A DNA stretch of 64,000 nt from Pedobacter ginsengisoli (GTDB lineage: Bacteria > Bacteroidota > Bacteroidia > Sphingobacteriales > Sphingobacteriaceae), in contig NZ_CP024091.1 in the NCBI RefSeq assembly GCF_002736205.1, positions 4,771,555 to 4,835,554 on the forward strand. The letters run 5' to 3'. Made by a program: the position numbers and the translations under genes. The first letter of the stretch is position 1, and each line of letters starts with the position of its first letter. Shown one piece after another: positions 1 to 7,784 of the stretch. Below the pieces are notes generated by a model. It had not been told where the DNA came from, did not search any database, and saw nothing but the letters and a program-made list of their open reading frames with translations.

Positions 1-275
1 TAATTGAAGATGCAAACCCCTCAAAAGGAGAGGCTCCTAGAACAGCCAGAATTACTTTTCAAAGAACTCCTGCCGCCTCATTTTTTAATCTATTATGGAA
101 AGGCGTTTTTGTAGGTATGAGGGAAACCGTTGGGTTAGGTATTGTACCTGTAAAAACACCGGAAGAAGCAATGGAAAAAGTAAAAGATAAAAAACAGGAG
201 CGACGTGAGAAAAGAGAAGAAAGAAGAAAAGAACGAGCCGAAAAAAGGGCAGAGAAAAAAAAGACTGACACCTAG
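1..275 (+). CDS. C-terminal end of an AsmA-like membrane-anchored protein (5' cut by window edge)
   Basis: The open frame starts before the window, enters in frame at base 3 and stops with TAG at 273-275, leaving about 90 residues. The end is very basic and charged (Lys/Arg/Glu runs, probably a helical tail). The stretch ASFFNLLWKGVFVGMRETVG aligns with ASFFSFIWKTLFQGIKHSVG near the end of the next gene, and both proteins finish with a similar Lys/Arg-rich tail, so the two are tandem paralogues. The function is unknown; by analogy with its neighbour it is probably an envelope protein of the AsmA/DUF748 type. An antisense reading frame over 59-271 is a shadow of this gene. Confidence 0.75.
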   Translation, partial: IEDANPSKGEAPRTARITFQRTPAASFFNLLWKGVFVGMRETVGLGIVPVKTPEEAMEKVKDKKQERREKREERRKERAEKRAEKKKTDT

Positions 276-320
276 CGCCTGATTAATAAATTCGTATATT
301 AGGTTAAACCACTAAGGCCT

Positions 321-2123
321 ATGATCAAAAAAGTCCGAAAGAGTTACAATACGCTTAAATGGGTTTCCGGGATCATGCTTTTCTTTATTTTATTGTTGGT
401 TGCTGCATCCAGGCATTTGAGTGTCAGGTTTCAACCGATAATCAAGGCACAAGTCAGAGACCTGGTTTTAAATGCTACTGACAGCTTGTATCGCATAGAA
501 TTTTCGGACGTAAGTACTAATTTTATTACCGGCAGAGCATCGTTATCTGATGTTAAAATTACTCCTGATACTAACATTCTAAAAAAAATGGTTGGACTGA
601 AACATGCTCCAAACAATATCTATTATATACAATTAAAAGAACTTGCTATAAAGAACTTTCACCCTTTTAATCTTCTGCGATATAAGAAAGTAAAAATTGA
701 TCTTCTGTTGTTTGATAATCCGGAAATTATAATGGTAAATAAACAATTGGAGTTTAATGAGCTTAAAAAACCATTTTCTGATAAATCACCCTACGATTAT
801 ATTTCTAAATTTGTTAAAGAGCTTAAAGTAAAAACTATCGACCTTAAAAATATCAGCTTTAAATATGTTAATAAAAACTTAGCTGTTCCCGAGGTTGATT
901 CTATTAAGAATTTAAATGTCACACTAAAAAATTGGTTGATCGATAAAAACTCTGTAAGAGATACCAGTCGATTTTACTTGCTTAAAGATGTTGTTATAAA
1001 TTTAAATAATTACTCTTTTGCAACGCCTGATAGTTTGTATCATATCAATCTTAATCAGTTAGATTTTAGGGCATCCTCCGGGAAACTCAATGTAAAGAGT
1101 TTTAGTGTTGTTCCTCGTTATACCGAAATGGATTTCGGAAGAACCGTAGGCTTTTCAAAAGACAGGTTCGATATTCAAATGAGCAATATTAGTTTAGAAG
1201 GGATTAACTTGCCCTTGTATGTTCGTAAACAAGAGCTTTATGCTACAGAGATGAATGTTGACAATGGTTCTATATCCGTTTTTAATAATAATGAACTCCC
1301 TAAAAAAACTGAAATAAAGATTGGAAAGTATCCTCACCAGCTGTTGCAAAAGTTTAAGGGCTTGCTTACCATTAAACAACTTAATTTAAGTAATGTTGAT
1401 TTAACTTATGCCGAGTTTGACCGGGCGAGTAAACAAAAGGGAAAGATTACTTTTGAAAAGACTTCGGGAAGTATAACTAACATAACCAACTCCGAAAAGA
1501 TCAAGAGTAAAAACCCTTATATGTTTGCCAATTTAACCAGCTATATGATGGGGCAGGGCAAACTAAACGTTAATTTCAGATTTGATCTTACTGCTAACGA
1601 TGGTGCTTTTTCTTATTCCGGAACTTTGGGTGAAATGGATGGAAGAACCCTCAACAGAATTACCAAACCACTGGGAATGGTTGAGGTTAAAAGCGGGCGT
1701 GTTAAGAAACTAGAATTTGATATCACGGCTAATGATAACCTTGCAGAAGGTAAAGTGAAATTTGCATTTAATGATCTTTCAGTAGCTTTACTGAAAAAAG
1801 AAGAAGGGCGTGATCATTTAGTTAAACAAGGATTAATGTCTTTTTTAGCAAATGCAATGATCATTAATTCGGATAATCCTAAGTCAGATGGCGTGCTTGT
1901 AGCAACTCCAATAAAATTTGAACGACAAAAAACAGCTTCTTTTTTTAGTTTTATCTGGAAAACCCTTTTTCAGGGGATAAAGCATAGTGTTGGTGTAACA
2001 CCTGAAAAGGAAAAGAAGATAAAAGAACAAATCGCAAAATTCGAGAAGATAAAGGTAGATCGTGAGAAACGTCGGATGATAAGGCTAAAAAGAAAGGCCA
2101 TTCGGGAAAAGAATGGCCTCTGA
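321..2123 (+). CDS. AsmA/DUF748-like membrane-anchored envelope protein
   Basis: This 600-residue protein has one N-terminal membrane segment (about residues 17-32) and then a long region of alternating beta strands with phrases such as SLYRIEFSDVSTNFITGRAS and YYIQLKELAIKNF. That pattern is typical of AsmA/YdbH/DUF748-type proteins, which form extended lipid-conducting beta grooves between membranes; the assignment here is by pattern only. The last 60 residues are a basic, probably helical tail. The gene follows its partial paralogue by 45 bp, probably in the same transcript. Its final codons also encode a hairpin that can terminate the convergent minus-strand genes. Confidence 0.6.
   Translation: MIKKVRKSYNTLKWVSGIMLFFILLLVAASRHLSVRFQPIIKAQVRDLVLNATDSLYRIEFSDVSTNFITGRASLSDVKITPDTNILKKMVGLKHAPNNIYYIQLKELAIKNFHPFNLLRYKKVKIDLLLFDNPEIIMVNKQLEFNELKKPFSDKSPYDYISKFVKELKVKTIDLKNISFKYVNKNLAVPEVDSIKNLNVTLKNWLIDKNSVRDTSRFYLLKDVVINLNNYSFATPDSLYHINLNQLDFRASSGKLNVKSFSVVPRYTEMDFGRTVGFSKDRFDIQMSNISLEGINLPLYVRKQELYATEMNVDNGSISVFNNNELPKKTEIKIGKYPHQLLQKFKGLLTIKQLNLSNVDLTYAEFDRASKQKGKITFEKTSGSITNITNSEKIKSKNPYMFANLTSYMMGQGKLNVNFRFDLTANDGAFSYSGTLGEMDGRTLNRITKPLGMVEVKSGRVKKLEFDITANDNLAEGKVKFAFNDLSVALLKKEEGRDHLVKQGLMSFLANAMIINSDNPKSDGVLVATPIKFERQKTASFFSFIWKTLFQGIKHSVGVTPEKEKKIKEQIAKFEKIKVDREKRRMIRLKRKAIREKNGL
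2095..2119 (-). terminator. Hairpin terminator for the minus-strand genes, inside the 3' end of the AsmA-like gene
   Basis: The perfect 9-bp arms AGGCCATTC (2095-2103) and GAATGGCCT (2111-2119) flank a 7-nt loop. Read on the minus strand the stem is followed by TTCTTTTT, which gives a good intrinsic terminator for the GH16/phytase-remnant transcript. On the plus strand the following sequence is less T-rich. Confidence 0.6.
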
Positions 2124-2127
2124 GACT

Positions 2128-2597
2128 TTAATTAATCTTTAGTATTTTACCTGCAATGTCTTCCCATCTGTAATACTGAAATGTCTTGTTATCGCTCATG
2201 GCGACAAAAATCCCATGCTTAAAATCATCGTTAAGTGGCTTTGAATAGATGTCGGAGCCGTCACTTTGATTGGTAGATACCTTAATGCTGGTAATGAGTT
2301 GGTGGTCATTTCTATTTTTAACACCTTCTCTGCTGTAAACTTTAAATTGGTTTGCACTTTGATCTGACACGAGAATATAACCTGTTGAGTCAGTTGTTTT
2401 ATAGATGCTGATGCCCTCGTTATCTTCAGTAAAACCCTCTTTGGCAAATCCCGGTACATCTCGCCTTGTTCTCCTTCATATACAGCAATCCCTCCATTAT
2501 CTAAAGGTTTCATATCAGGTAATGAATAGATGCGGAGTTTGTGTGTCATCCTCTCAGTCGTAACCGCAATGTCTGTTTTCTTGCCGCCCAACATCAA
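2128..2597 (-). pseudogene. Remnant of a beta-propeller phytase (truncated, internal deletion, frame change)
   Basis: Two overlapping minus-strand frames carry separate pieces of a beta-propeller (BPP) phytase. The upstream piece (about 2597-2470) has GGKKTDIAVTTER and LRIYSLPDMKP, an early blade. The downstream piece (about 2450-2128) has EGFTEDNEGISIY, then SDGSDIYSKPL, HGIFVAMSD and the end WEDIAGKIL, matching the family C terminus. Intact phytases of this type are about 350-380 residues. Here the N-terminal part is missing, about 100 residues between the two pieces are missing, and the junction near 2450-2475 changes frame. The remnant begins immediately after the GH16 stop codon. It should be non-functional. 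Confidence 0.75.
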
Positions 2598-2599
2598 GC

Positions 2600-3409
2600 T
2601 TAATCTAACTTGTAAACACGAACGTAATCAATAGAGAATTTCTGGGCGAATATAGAATCATCAATATCACCACCCCATGAGCCACCAATTGCAGTATTCA
2701 TTAAAAGGTATAATGGAGAAGTAAACGAATCTTTATAGGCAGTTGCAGGAGCCGCCATGCTGAAATAGTATTGGTTGTCCATAAAAACCTTTACGCTATC
2801 GCCTCTTCTTTCTAGTCCATAAACATGATATTTCTTATTAATATCATCAACTTTTATGTTAGAGCCATTGCTTTTATGGCCATTAGGATCTTTTAAACTG
2901 GTATCTGACCAATGTAAAGTTCCATAAATAGTTGAAGGCGTATGGCCTACAAATTCCATAATATCAAACTCTACACATTTGGGCCAGCCTATCTGTTTTA
3001 TGTTTGATCCCATCATCCAAAGGGCGGGCCATATGCCCTTTCCTGATGGGATCTTTGCTCTTATTTCAACTCTGATATCTCCGGCAAAATGTTGTTTGCC
3101 AAGTGTATTAATACTTGCCGAAGTATAATCAGCGTCCTTATATTTTTCCTTTAGCGATTTAATAACAAGCTTACCGCGTTTTACGTAACAGTTTTTCAGT
3201 CGTGCCCGTGTATAAAACTGTTTTTCATTGTTTCTTACAAATCCTTCTTCATAGTCCCATTTTGTAGAATCGGGAAGGCCTTTGTAATTGAATTCATCAC
3301 TCCATATCAAAGTTCCGCCTTTTTCTATGGCCCCGGATTTAGTTTGAGCAATACCAGACAAGGCAGACATTAACAGTACAGTTCCAATAAAACAGTTAAA
3401 TGCTTTCAT
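2600..3409 (-). CDS. Secreted glycoside hydrolase family 16 (beta-glucanase/laminarinase-like)
   Basis: The protein has 269 residues. A signal peptide (about residues 1-21, ending GIAQ) is followed by one GH16 jelly-roll domain. The family signature is seen as EFDIMEF, with nucleophile Glu147, Asp149 and acid/base Glu152. GKGIWPALWMMG before it and YVRVYKLD at the end are typical of the family. It probably hydrolyses beta-1,3- or mixed-linkage glucans in the periplasm or outside the cell; the exact substrate cannot be read. The gene lies directly upstream of the phytase remnant and 28 bp downstream of the DPP4-like gene, so it may be cotranscribed with the latter. Confidence 0.88.
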   Translation of the reverse strand: MKAFNCFIGTVLLMSALSGIAQTKSGAIEKGGTLIWSDEFNYKGLPDSTKWDYEEGFVRNNEKQFYTRARLKNCYVKRGKLVIKSLKEKYKDADYTSASINTLGKQHFAGDIRVEIRAKIPSGKGIWPALWMMGSNIKQIGWPKCVEFDIMEFVGHTPSTIYGTLHWSDTSLKDPNGHKSNGSNIKVDDINKKYHVYGLERRGDSVKVFMDNQYYFSMAAPATAYKDSFTSPLYLLMNTAIGGSWGGDIDDSIFAQKFSIDYVRVYKLD

Positions 3410-3437
3410 AATAACTAAAGATGATAAATATTTAGAT

Positions 3438-5555
3438 TTATTTAAGTAACTCTTCTGGTACAGGTTTGTTCAAGAGATTTTGGTAGTAAAAGCGAAAACG
3501 CTCAGCCTTATCATGAGCAGATTTAACGCCTCCCCATCCATGCCTTCCACCCGGATAGATCATTAATTCAAAATGTTTGTTCGCATTTTGAAGCTTATCT
3601 ATAAACTGTATTGTATTCTGCATATGAACATTGTCGTCCATATCACCATGCATAACTCTAAGCAGACCTTTGTAGTTATTTACATAAGTTAGTACCGATC
3701 CGTTTTTATAACCTTCAGGATTTTCCTGAGGAGTATCCATAAAGCGCTCAGTATAATGAGAATCATAAAGTTCCCAGCTGGTAACAGGTGCTCCGGCATA
3801 GCCGAAATCAAAATCATCAGCTCCTTTAGTCAATGCCAGGCAAGTCATATAGCCGCCATAGCTGTGGCCTGTAATTAGTAGTTTTTTGTTGTCAATCCAG
3901 GTTTGGGCTTTTAACCATTTTGCTGCGGTGGTATAATCTTTCATTTCCCATTTACCAAGGTTGCGGTGCATTAAAGCGACGCCTTCTTTACCAAATTGAC
4001 CTGATGCACGGTGATCTACAGAGATTTGTACAATTCCTTCATTGGCCCACCATTGTCCGCCAATTCCTTTCCAGGTATTAGTTACTGTACCTGCATTTGG
4101 TCCGCCATAAATACTCATCACTACGGGATATTTTTTGTTCTGATCAAAATCTGTCGGGTACGTTATTACGGCTGGTAAGTTATAGCCATCATCAGTAGGG
4201 ATGGTTATCATCTCGGTTTTGCCATAATTGAACTGTGCAAAGTCATCAGATTTACTGTCACCAAGTTCTTTAATAATCTTTCCTTTATTGTTTAACAATG
4301 TCCTTTTAGTAGGGGTAGAAACATTGGAATAATTAGTAATGAAATAGGAACCCTTAGGCGACATCATTACCTGATGGGAATAATCGCCAAATGATAAACG
4401 TTTTAAGTTCCTGCCATTATAGTCTACACTATAAAAGTCAGTTCTTGTCGAAGCTTCCTTGCGTGCCATAAAGTAAACAACTTTATTTTTCTCATCAACA
4501 TGAACAAGGTTAGTAACCTGCCATTTACCGGAGGTTAGCGGATTTACCAGTTTTCCATCTAAAGTGTATAAATAGAAATGTGCCCATCCCGTTTTATCAC
4601 TCTTAAGGATATAATGTTTTTTATCTTCAAGATACTCGATACGGCCATCATAATCTAAATCTACCCACGAAGGCTGTTTCTCATCATATATTTCTTTTTT
4701 AGAACCATTTGCAGGGTTTACCGAATAAAATTTTAAATTATCCTGTCCGCGGTTCATCCATTGCACCATTAAATTGCTTCCGTCAAAACTCCAGTAAGGG
4801 GTGCCAAAGTATTGATCGTCTTTTTCGTTAAAATCTGCCCATACTACAGAACCTCCGGCTACGGGAACAAACCCTACTTTAACTTCCGGATTCGGATCGC
4901 CTGCCTTTGGATAGCGCGTTTTTTCTGTATAACCATGCTGACCTGTTGATCCATTAATTGGAAACATAGGAACCTTGGTGTCATCAAAACGCATAAAAGC
5001 GATGTTCTTACTATCTGGCGACCACCAGAAGGCTTTATAATTTGTAGATCGGCCAAGAATCTCCTCGTAATAAACCCAGGATGACCAACCGTTGTAAATT
5101 ACATCAGTTCCATCATTAGTATACCTTACCTCTTTTCCTGTTTCAATATCAACCGAATAAAGATCATTATTTCTTGTAAATGCTACATGTTTACCGTCTG
5201 GCGATAATGTAGGGTTCTTCTCCTCATCTTTATCATTCGTTAGGCGTTTTGGTTCATCTTGGCCGTATTGTATGTAAATATCATTGTTTTTTACAGATAG
5301 GTTTACATTGCTCTTTGGTGGCGGAGTGTATGGGGTTCTTTCACCAGATTTAACATCTACAGCATATAAGTTACGGTCTTTGGTATCCATTTCAATGTAA
5401 TGATTGTCATCACTCCACCCGGTTACTATATTCATGGATTTTGTTAGCGATGGCTGACCACCGAATATTTGTTGTTGTGAAAGTTTTTTAAGCTGAGCCT
5501 CTGATCTGATAATAAATAACGACATAGCTAAACAAGTAAGTAATATTTTTTTCAT
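3438..5555 (-). CDS. Dipeptidyl-peptidase IV-like serine peptidase (S9B)
   Basis: The start was placed at 5555 because it gives a clean signal peptide (MKKILLTCLAMSLFIIRSEAQ). The frame stays open a further 33 codons upstream, but that part overlaps the ilvE terminator. The 705-residue product has an N-terminal DPPIV beta-propeller with the substrate-binding double Glu in VYYEEILG. A C-terminal alpha/beta-hydrolase carries the catalytic Ser in GHSYGGY, Asp in HGDMDDNVH and His in GGRHGWGG. It removes N-terminal dipeptides with Pro or Ala in second position, in the periplasm or on the cell surface. All catalytic residues are intact, unlike the S9 homologue at 58.4 kb. Confidence 0.92.
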   Translation of the reverse strand: MKKILLTCLAMSLFIIRSEAQLKKLSQQQIFGGQPSLTKSMNIVTGWSDDNHYIEMDTKDRNLYAVDVKSGERTPYTPPPKSNVNLSVKNNDIYIQYGQDEPKRLTNDKDEEKNPTLSPDGKHVAFTRNNDLYSVDIETGKEVRYTNDGTDVIYNGWSSWVYYEEILGRSTNYKAFWWSPDSKNIAFMRFDDTKVPMFPINGSTGQHGYTEKTRYPKAGDPNPEVKVGFVPVAGGSVVWADFNEKDDQYFGTPYWSFDGSNLMVQWMNRGQDNLKFYSVNPANGSKKEIYDEKQPSWVDLDYDGRIEYLEDKKHYILKSDKTGWAHFYLYTLDGKLVNPLTSGKWQVTNLVHVDEKNKVVYFMARKEASTRTDFYSVDYNGRNLKRLSFGDYSHQVMMSPKGSYFITNYSNVSTPTKRTLLNNKGKIIKELGDSKSDDFAQFNYGKTEMITIPTDDGYNLPAVITYPTDFDQNKKYPVVMSIYGGPNAGTVTNTWKGIGGQWWANEGIVQISVDHRASGQFGKEGVALMHRNLGKWEMKDYTTAAKWLKAQTWIDNKKLLITGHSYGGYMTCLALTKGADDFDFGYAGAPVTSWELYDSHYTERFMDTPQENPEGYKNGSVLTYVNNYKGLLRVMHGDMDDNVHMQNTIQFIDKLQNANKHFELMIYPGGRHGWGGVKSAHDKAERFRFYYQNLLNKPVPEELLK

Positions 5556-5624
5556 GCTATAGGTACTGTTGATTTTGATATTGCGCCTTGGCGTGGCGAA
5601 AATTACTAAAGTTTTTATAAAAAA

Positions 5625-5645
5625 GGCGTCCTTGAAAAGGACGCC
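5625..5645 (-). terminator. Intrinsic terminator of ilvE
   Basis: The perfect 7-bp stem GGCGTCC/GGACGCC has a 7-nt loop. On the minus strand it is followed by CTTTTTTAT, and it sits 29 bp after the ilvE stop codon. It supports the downstream start chosen for the DPP4-like gene. Confidence 0.8.
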
Positions 5646-5673
5646 CTGTAACATTATAAAGATAATCTAACGA

Positions 5674-6738
5674 TTATACAATCCAGTTCCAACCGAATTC
5701 ATCAGGAACTAATCCGTAACGAATATCGTTCAGTGTTTTAGCAATACCTGCTGAAACGGTACGTGTAGAAGGATCAGTTAATGTATAAACTTTACCTTGA
5801 TAGCCGATTTCTCCGATTGGAGTTACCGTTGCCGCAGTTCCTGCTGCAAAAGCATCAGTTAGTCTGCCATTTTCAATTCCTTCAATAACTTCTTTTACAC
5901 TGATACGTCTTTCTTCAACTTCAATACCTGCTTTTTTAGCAAGTGTGATGATTGTATCACGTGTTACGCCATCCAGAACTGTACTTCTTACTGAAGGAGT
6001 TACCAGTTTGCCATCGATTACGAAAATCAGGTTCGCTGTACCAGCTTCTTCAATAAACTCATGAGAAGCAGCATCAGTCCAGATTAACTGATCAAAGCCT
6101 TCTTTTTGAGCTTCAGCAAATGGATATAAAGAACGGGCATAATTGCCGGCAGTTTTAGCATAGCCAACACCACCATCATCAGCACGGGTAAATTCAGTTT
6201 CAATTTTAACTTTTAAAGCTTTGCTGTAGTATGGACCTGTTGGGGTAGTTAATAGAGCAAAAGTATACTTGTCTGATGCTTTAACACCTAAATAAGGGTC
6301 TGTAGCAAACATTACCGGACGAATGTATAGAGAATAGCCTTCCTGATTTGGGACCCAATTGTTATCAATCTCAATCAGTGCTGCAATTCCCTGCATAAAA
6401 ATATCCTGAGGGATGCTTGGCATAGCCATGCGTGTTGCTGATTTATTGAAACGCTCAAAGTTTTTCTCAGCTCTGAAAACACTGACTTTTCCGTCAGCTA
6501 AACGATAAGCTTTTAAACCTTCAAAAATTGCCTGACCGTAGTGAAGCGCAGAAATTGCAGGGCTCATAGGAATTGGGCCATAAGGTAATACCTGTAGGTT
6601 TGTCCACTCACCATTTTCGTATTCTGCAATAAACATGTGGTCGGAAAACACCTTTCCGAAAGGTAATTGAGAAAAATCTGTTACTGTTAATCTGGTCTGC
6701 TCAGTTTTGGTTACTGTTATATCCAATGTCTCGTTCAT
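5674..6738 (-). CDS. ilvE: Branched-chain amino acid aminotransferase
   Basis: The 354-residue protein is of the class IV PLP aminotransferase fold, about the usual length of the BCAT II type. The PLP lysine lies in GYAKTAGNYA, ALHYGQAIFEGLKAYR is the N-terminal family signature, and FIEEAGTANLIFVIDG and AAGTAATVTPIGEI are cofactor-loop motifs. It interconverts Leu, Ile and Val with their 2-oxo acids, the last step of their synthesis and the first of their breakdown. The gene stands alone, with its own promoter and terminator. Confidence 0.95.
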   Translation of the reverse strand: MNETLDITVTKTEQTRLTVTDFSQLPFGKVFSDHMFIAEYENGEWTNLQVLPYGPIPMSPAISALHYGQAIFEGLKAYRLADGKVSVFRAEKNFERFNKSATRMAMPSIPQDIFMQGIAALIEIDNNWVPNQEGYSLYIRPVMFATDPYLGVKASDKYTFALLTTPTGPYYSKALKVKIETEFTRADDGGVGYAKTAGNYARSLYPFAEAQKEGFDQLIWTDAASHEFIEEAGTANLIFVIDGKLVTPSVRSTVLDGVTRDTIITLAKKAGIEVEERRISVKEVIEGIENGRLTDAFAAGTAATVTPIGEIGYQGKVYTLTDPSTRTVSAGIAKTLNDIRYGLVPDEFGWNWIV

Positions 6739-6760
6739 TTTGACTTGTATTTTATTGCTG

Positions 6761-6768
6761 CAAATTTA
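6761..6768 (-). promoter_or_regulatory. Bacteroidota -7 promoter element for ilvE
   Basis: The minus strand reads TAAATTTG, an exact TAnnTTTG match, 22 bp before the ilvE ATG. This implies a short 5' leader of roughly 15-17 nt. Confidence 0.55.
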
Positions 6769-6817
6769 ATAAAAAAAAGCCTTGTTTGTTCCTTATTATT
6801 TTGCATTTTAATAATGC

Positions 6818-7783
6818 TTATGCCTCATTTTTAAGTGTTTTCAATACACTAAGCACCCAACCCTTACCCCATTCGTCCATTTGTTCTTCAGTCCACAGAA
6901 AGGGATAGAAAATTCTTTTCTGAAAGCGTGGAGGTAAATACTTCTGCCAGTTCGTGCCGCCGGTAGCCGCAATATCAACCGGATCTCTTTCCAGATATCT
7001 TACCGCCGATTTATAATGAGACAAAGGCCACTCCACATTAACATATAAATCGAGTTTTCTAAGTTCATCTGCCAAGGCAGAAACATCGTGTCCCTGCTCT
7101 AATAATTTATGATACAAAGCAGAAAAATTACTTTCCTTTCTATCTTTTACCAACTGTAAAAACTGAGTGGCATACTTCTGTATAAACTGTTTTAAAGTAA
7201 GGGTTTGTTTACCACTTGCCAGTTCTGTAGCTCCGAATTTCCAATAAATAAATTCAAATTGTTCTTCAACACTTTTATCTGCAAGTTCTTCTCTTTTGCT
7301 TTTATCAACCAGCCTGATAAAATCTGTTGCACAAATCTCTATCATTCGGTATTGGCCCGATTGGAAGCCACTTGCAGGTAATAATGACATTCTGAATTTC
7401 AGAAATTGATCTTTATCCATCCCGTTCACCATCACTTCAAATGAGGTAGTTAACGCATTAAAATAAGAATTAATGCGTTTTACCCTTTCAGTAAAGAACT
7501 GAACAGTTAATTTTTCATTATTGGCAATCTGTTTACATTCATGAAGTGTAAGTTTAAAATATAACTCAGTAATCTGATGGTACATGATAAAAATCTCTTC
7601 ATCAGGAAAAGGGGTTTTTGGATTTTGCAGGCTCAGTAAAGTATCCAGGTGGATATAATCCCAGTAAGTTAAGAAATCAGCATACAACAAACCATCCAGA
7701 TATGCCGACATATCCTGGCCCATTGCTGCATATTTCTCCTGCAGTTTATCCAGCTTTTCCTTTATCTGAGGTGTAAGTTCCAT
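6818..7783 (-). CDS. kynA: Tryptophan 2,3-dioxygenase
   Basis: The 321-residue protein is mostly helical. The motif FIMYHQITELYFKLTLHE includes the distal His and substrate-contact region of heme-dependent tryptophan 2,3-dioxygenases, and YADFLTYWDYIHLDTLLSLQ is the N-terminal family signature. It oxidises L-Trp to N-formylkynurenine, the first step of the kynurenine pathway. The gene starts one base after the stop of the phosphatase-ACT gene, so the two are almost certainly cotranscribed. No other kynurenine-pathway gene is in the window. Confidence 0.9.
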   Translation of the reverse strand: MELTPQIKEKLDKLQEKYAAMGQDMSAYLDGLLYADFLTYWDYIHLDTLLSLQNPKTPFPDEEIFIMYHQITELYFKLTLHECKQIANNEKLTVQFFTERVKRINSYFNALTTSFEVMVNGMDKDQFLKFRMSLLPASGFQSGQYRMIEICATDFIRLVDKSKREELADKSVEEQFEFIYWKFGATELASGKQTLTLKQFIQKYATQFLQLVKDRKESNFSALYHKLLEQGHDVSALADELRKLDLYVNVEWPLSHYKSAVRYLERDPVDIAATGGTNWQKYLPPRFQKRIFYPFLWTEEQMDEWGKGWVLSVLKTLKNEA

Positions 7784-7784
7784 C

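Noticed and set aside
59-271. Minus-strand open frame of 70 codons at the left edge
   Set aside because: It is antisense to the plus-strand frame that enters from outside the window, which matches the tail of the following paralogue.
2196-2597. A 133-codon minus-strand frame as an intact gene
   Set aside because: Only its first ~40 codons resemble phytase; the rest is an out-of-frame reading of the true phytase C terminus in the overlapping frame.
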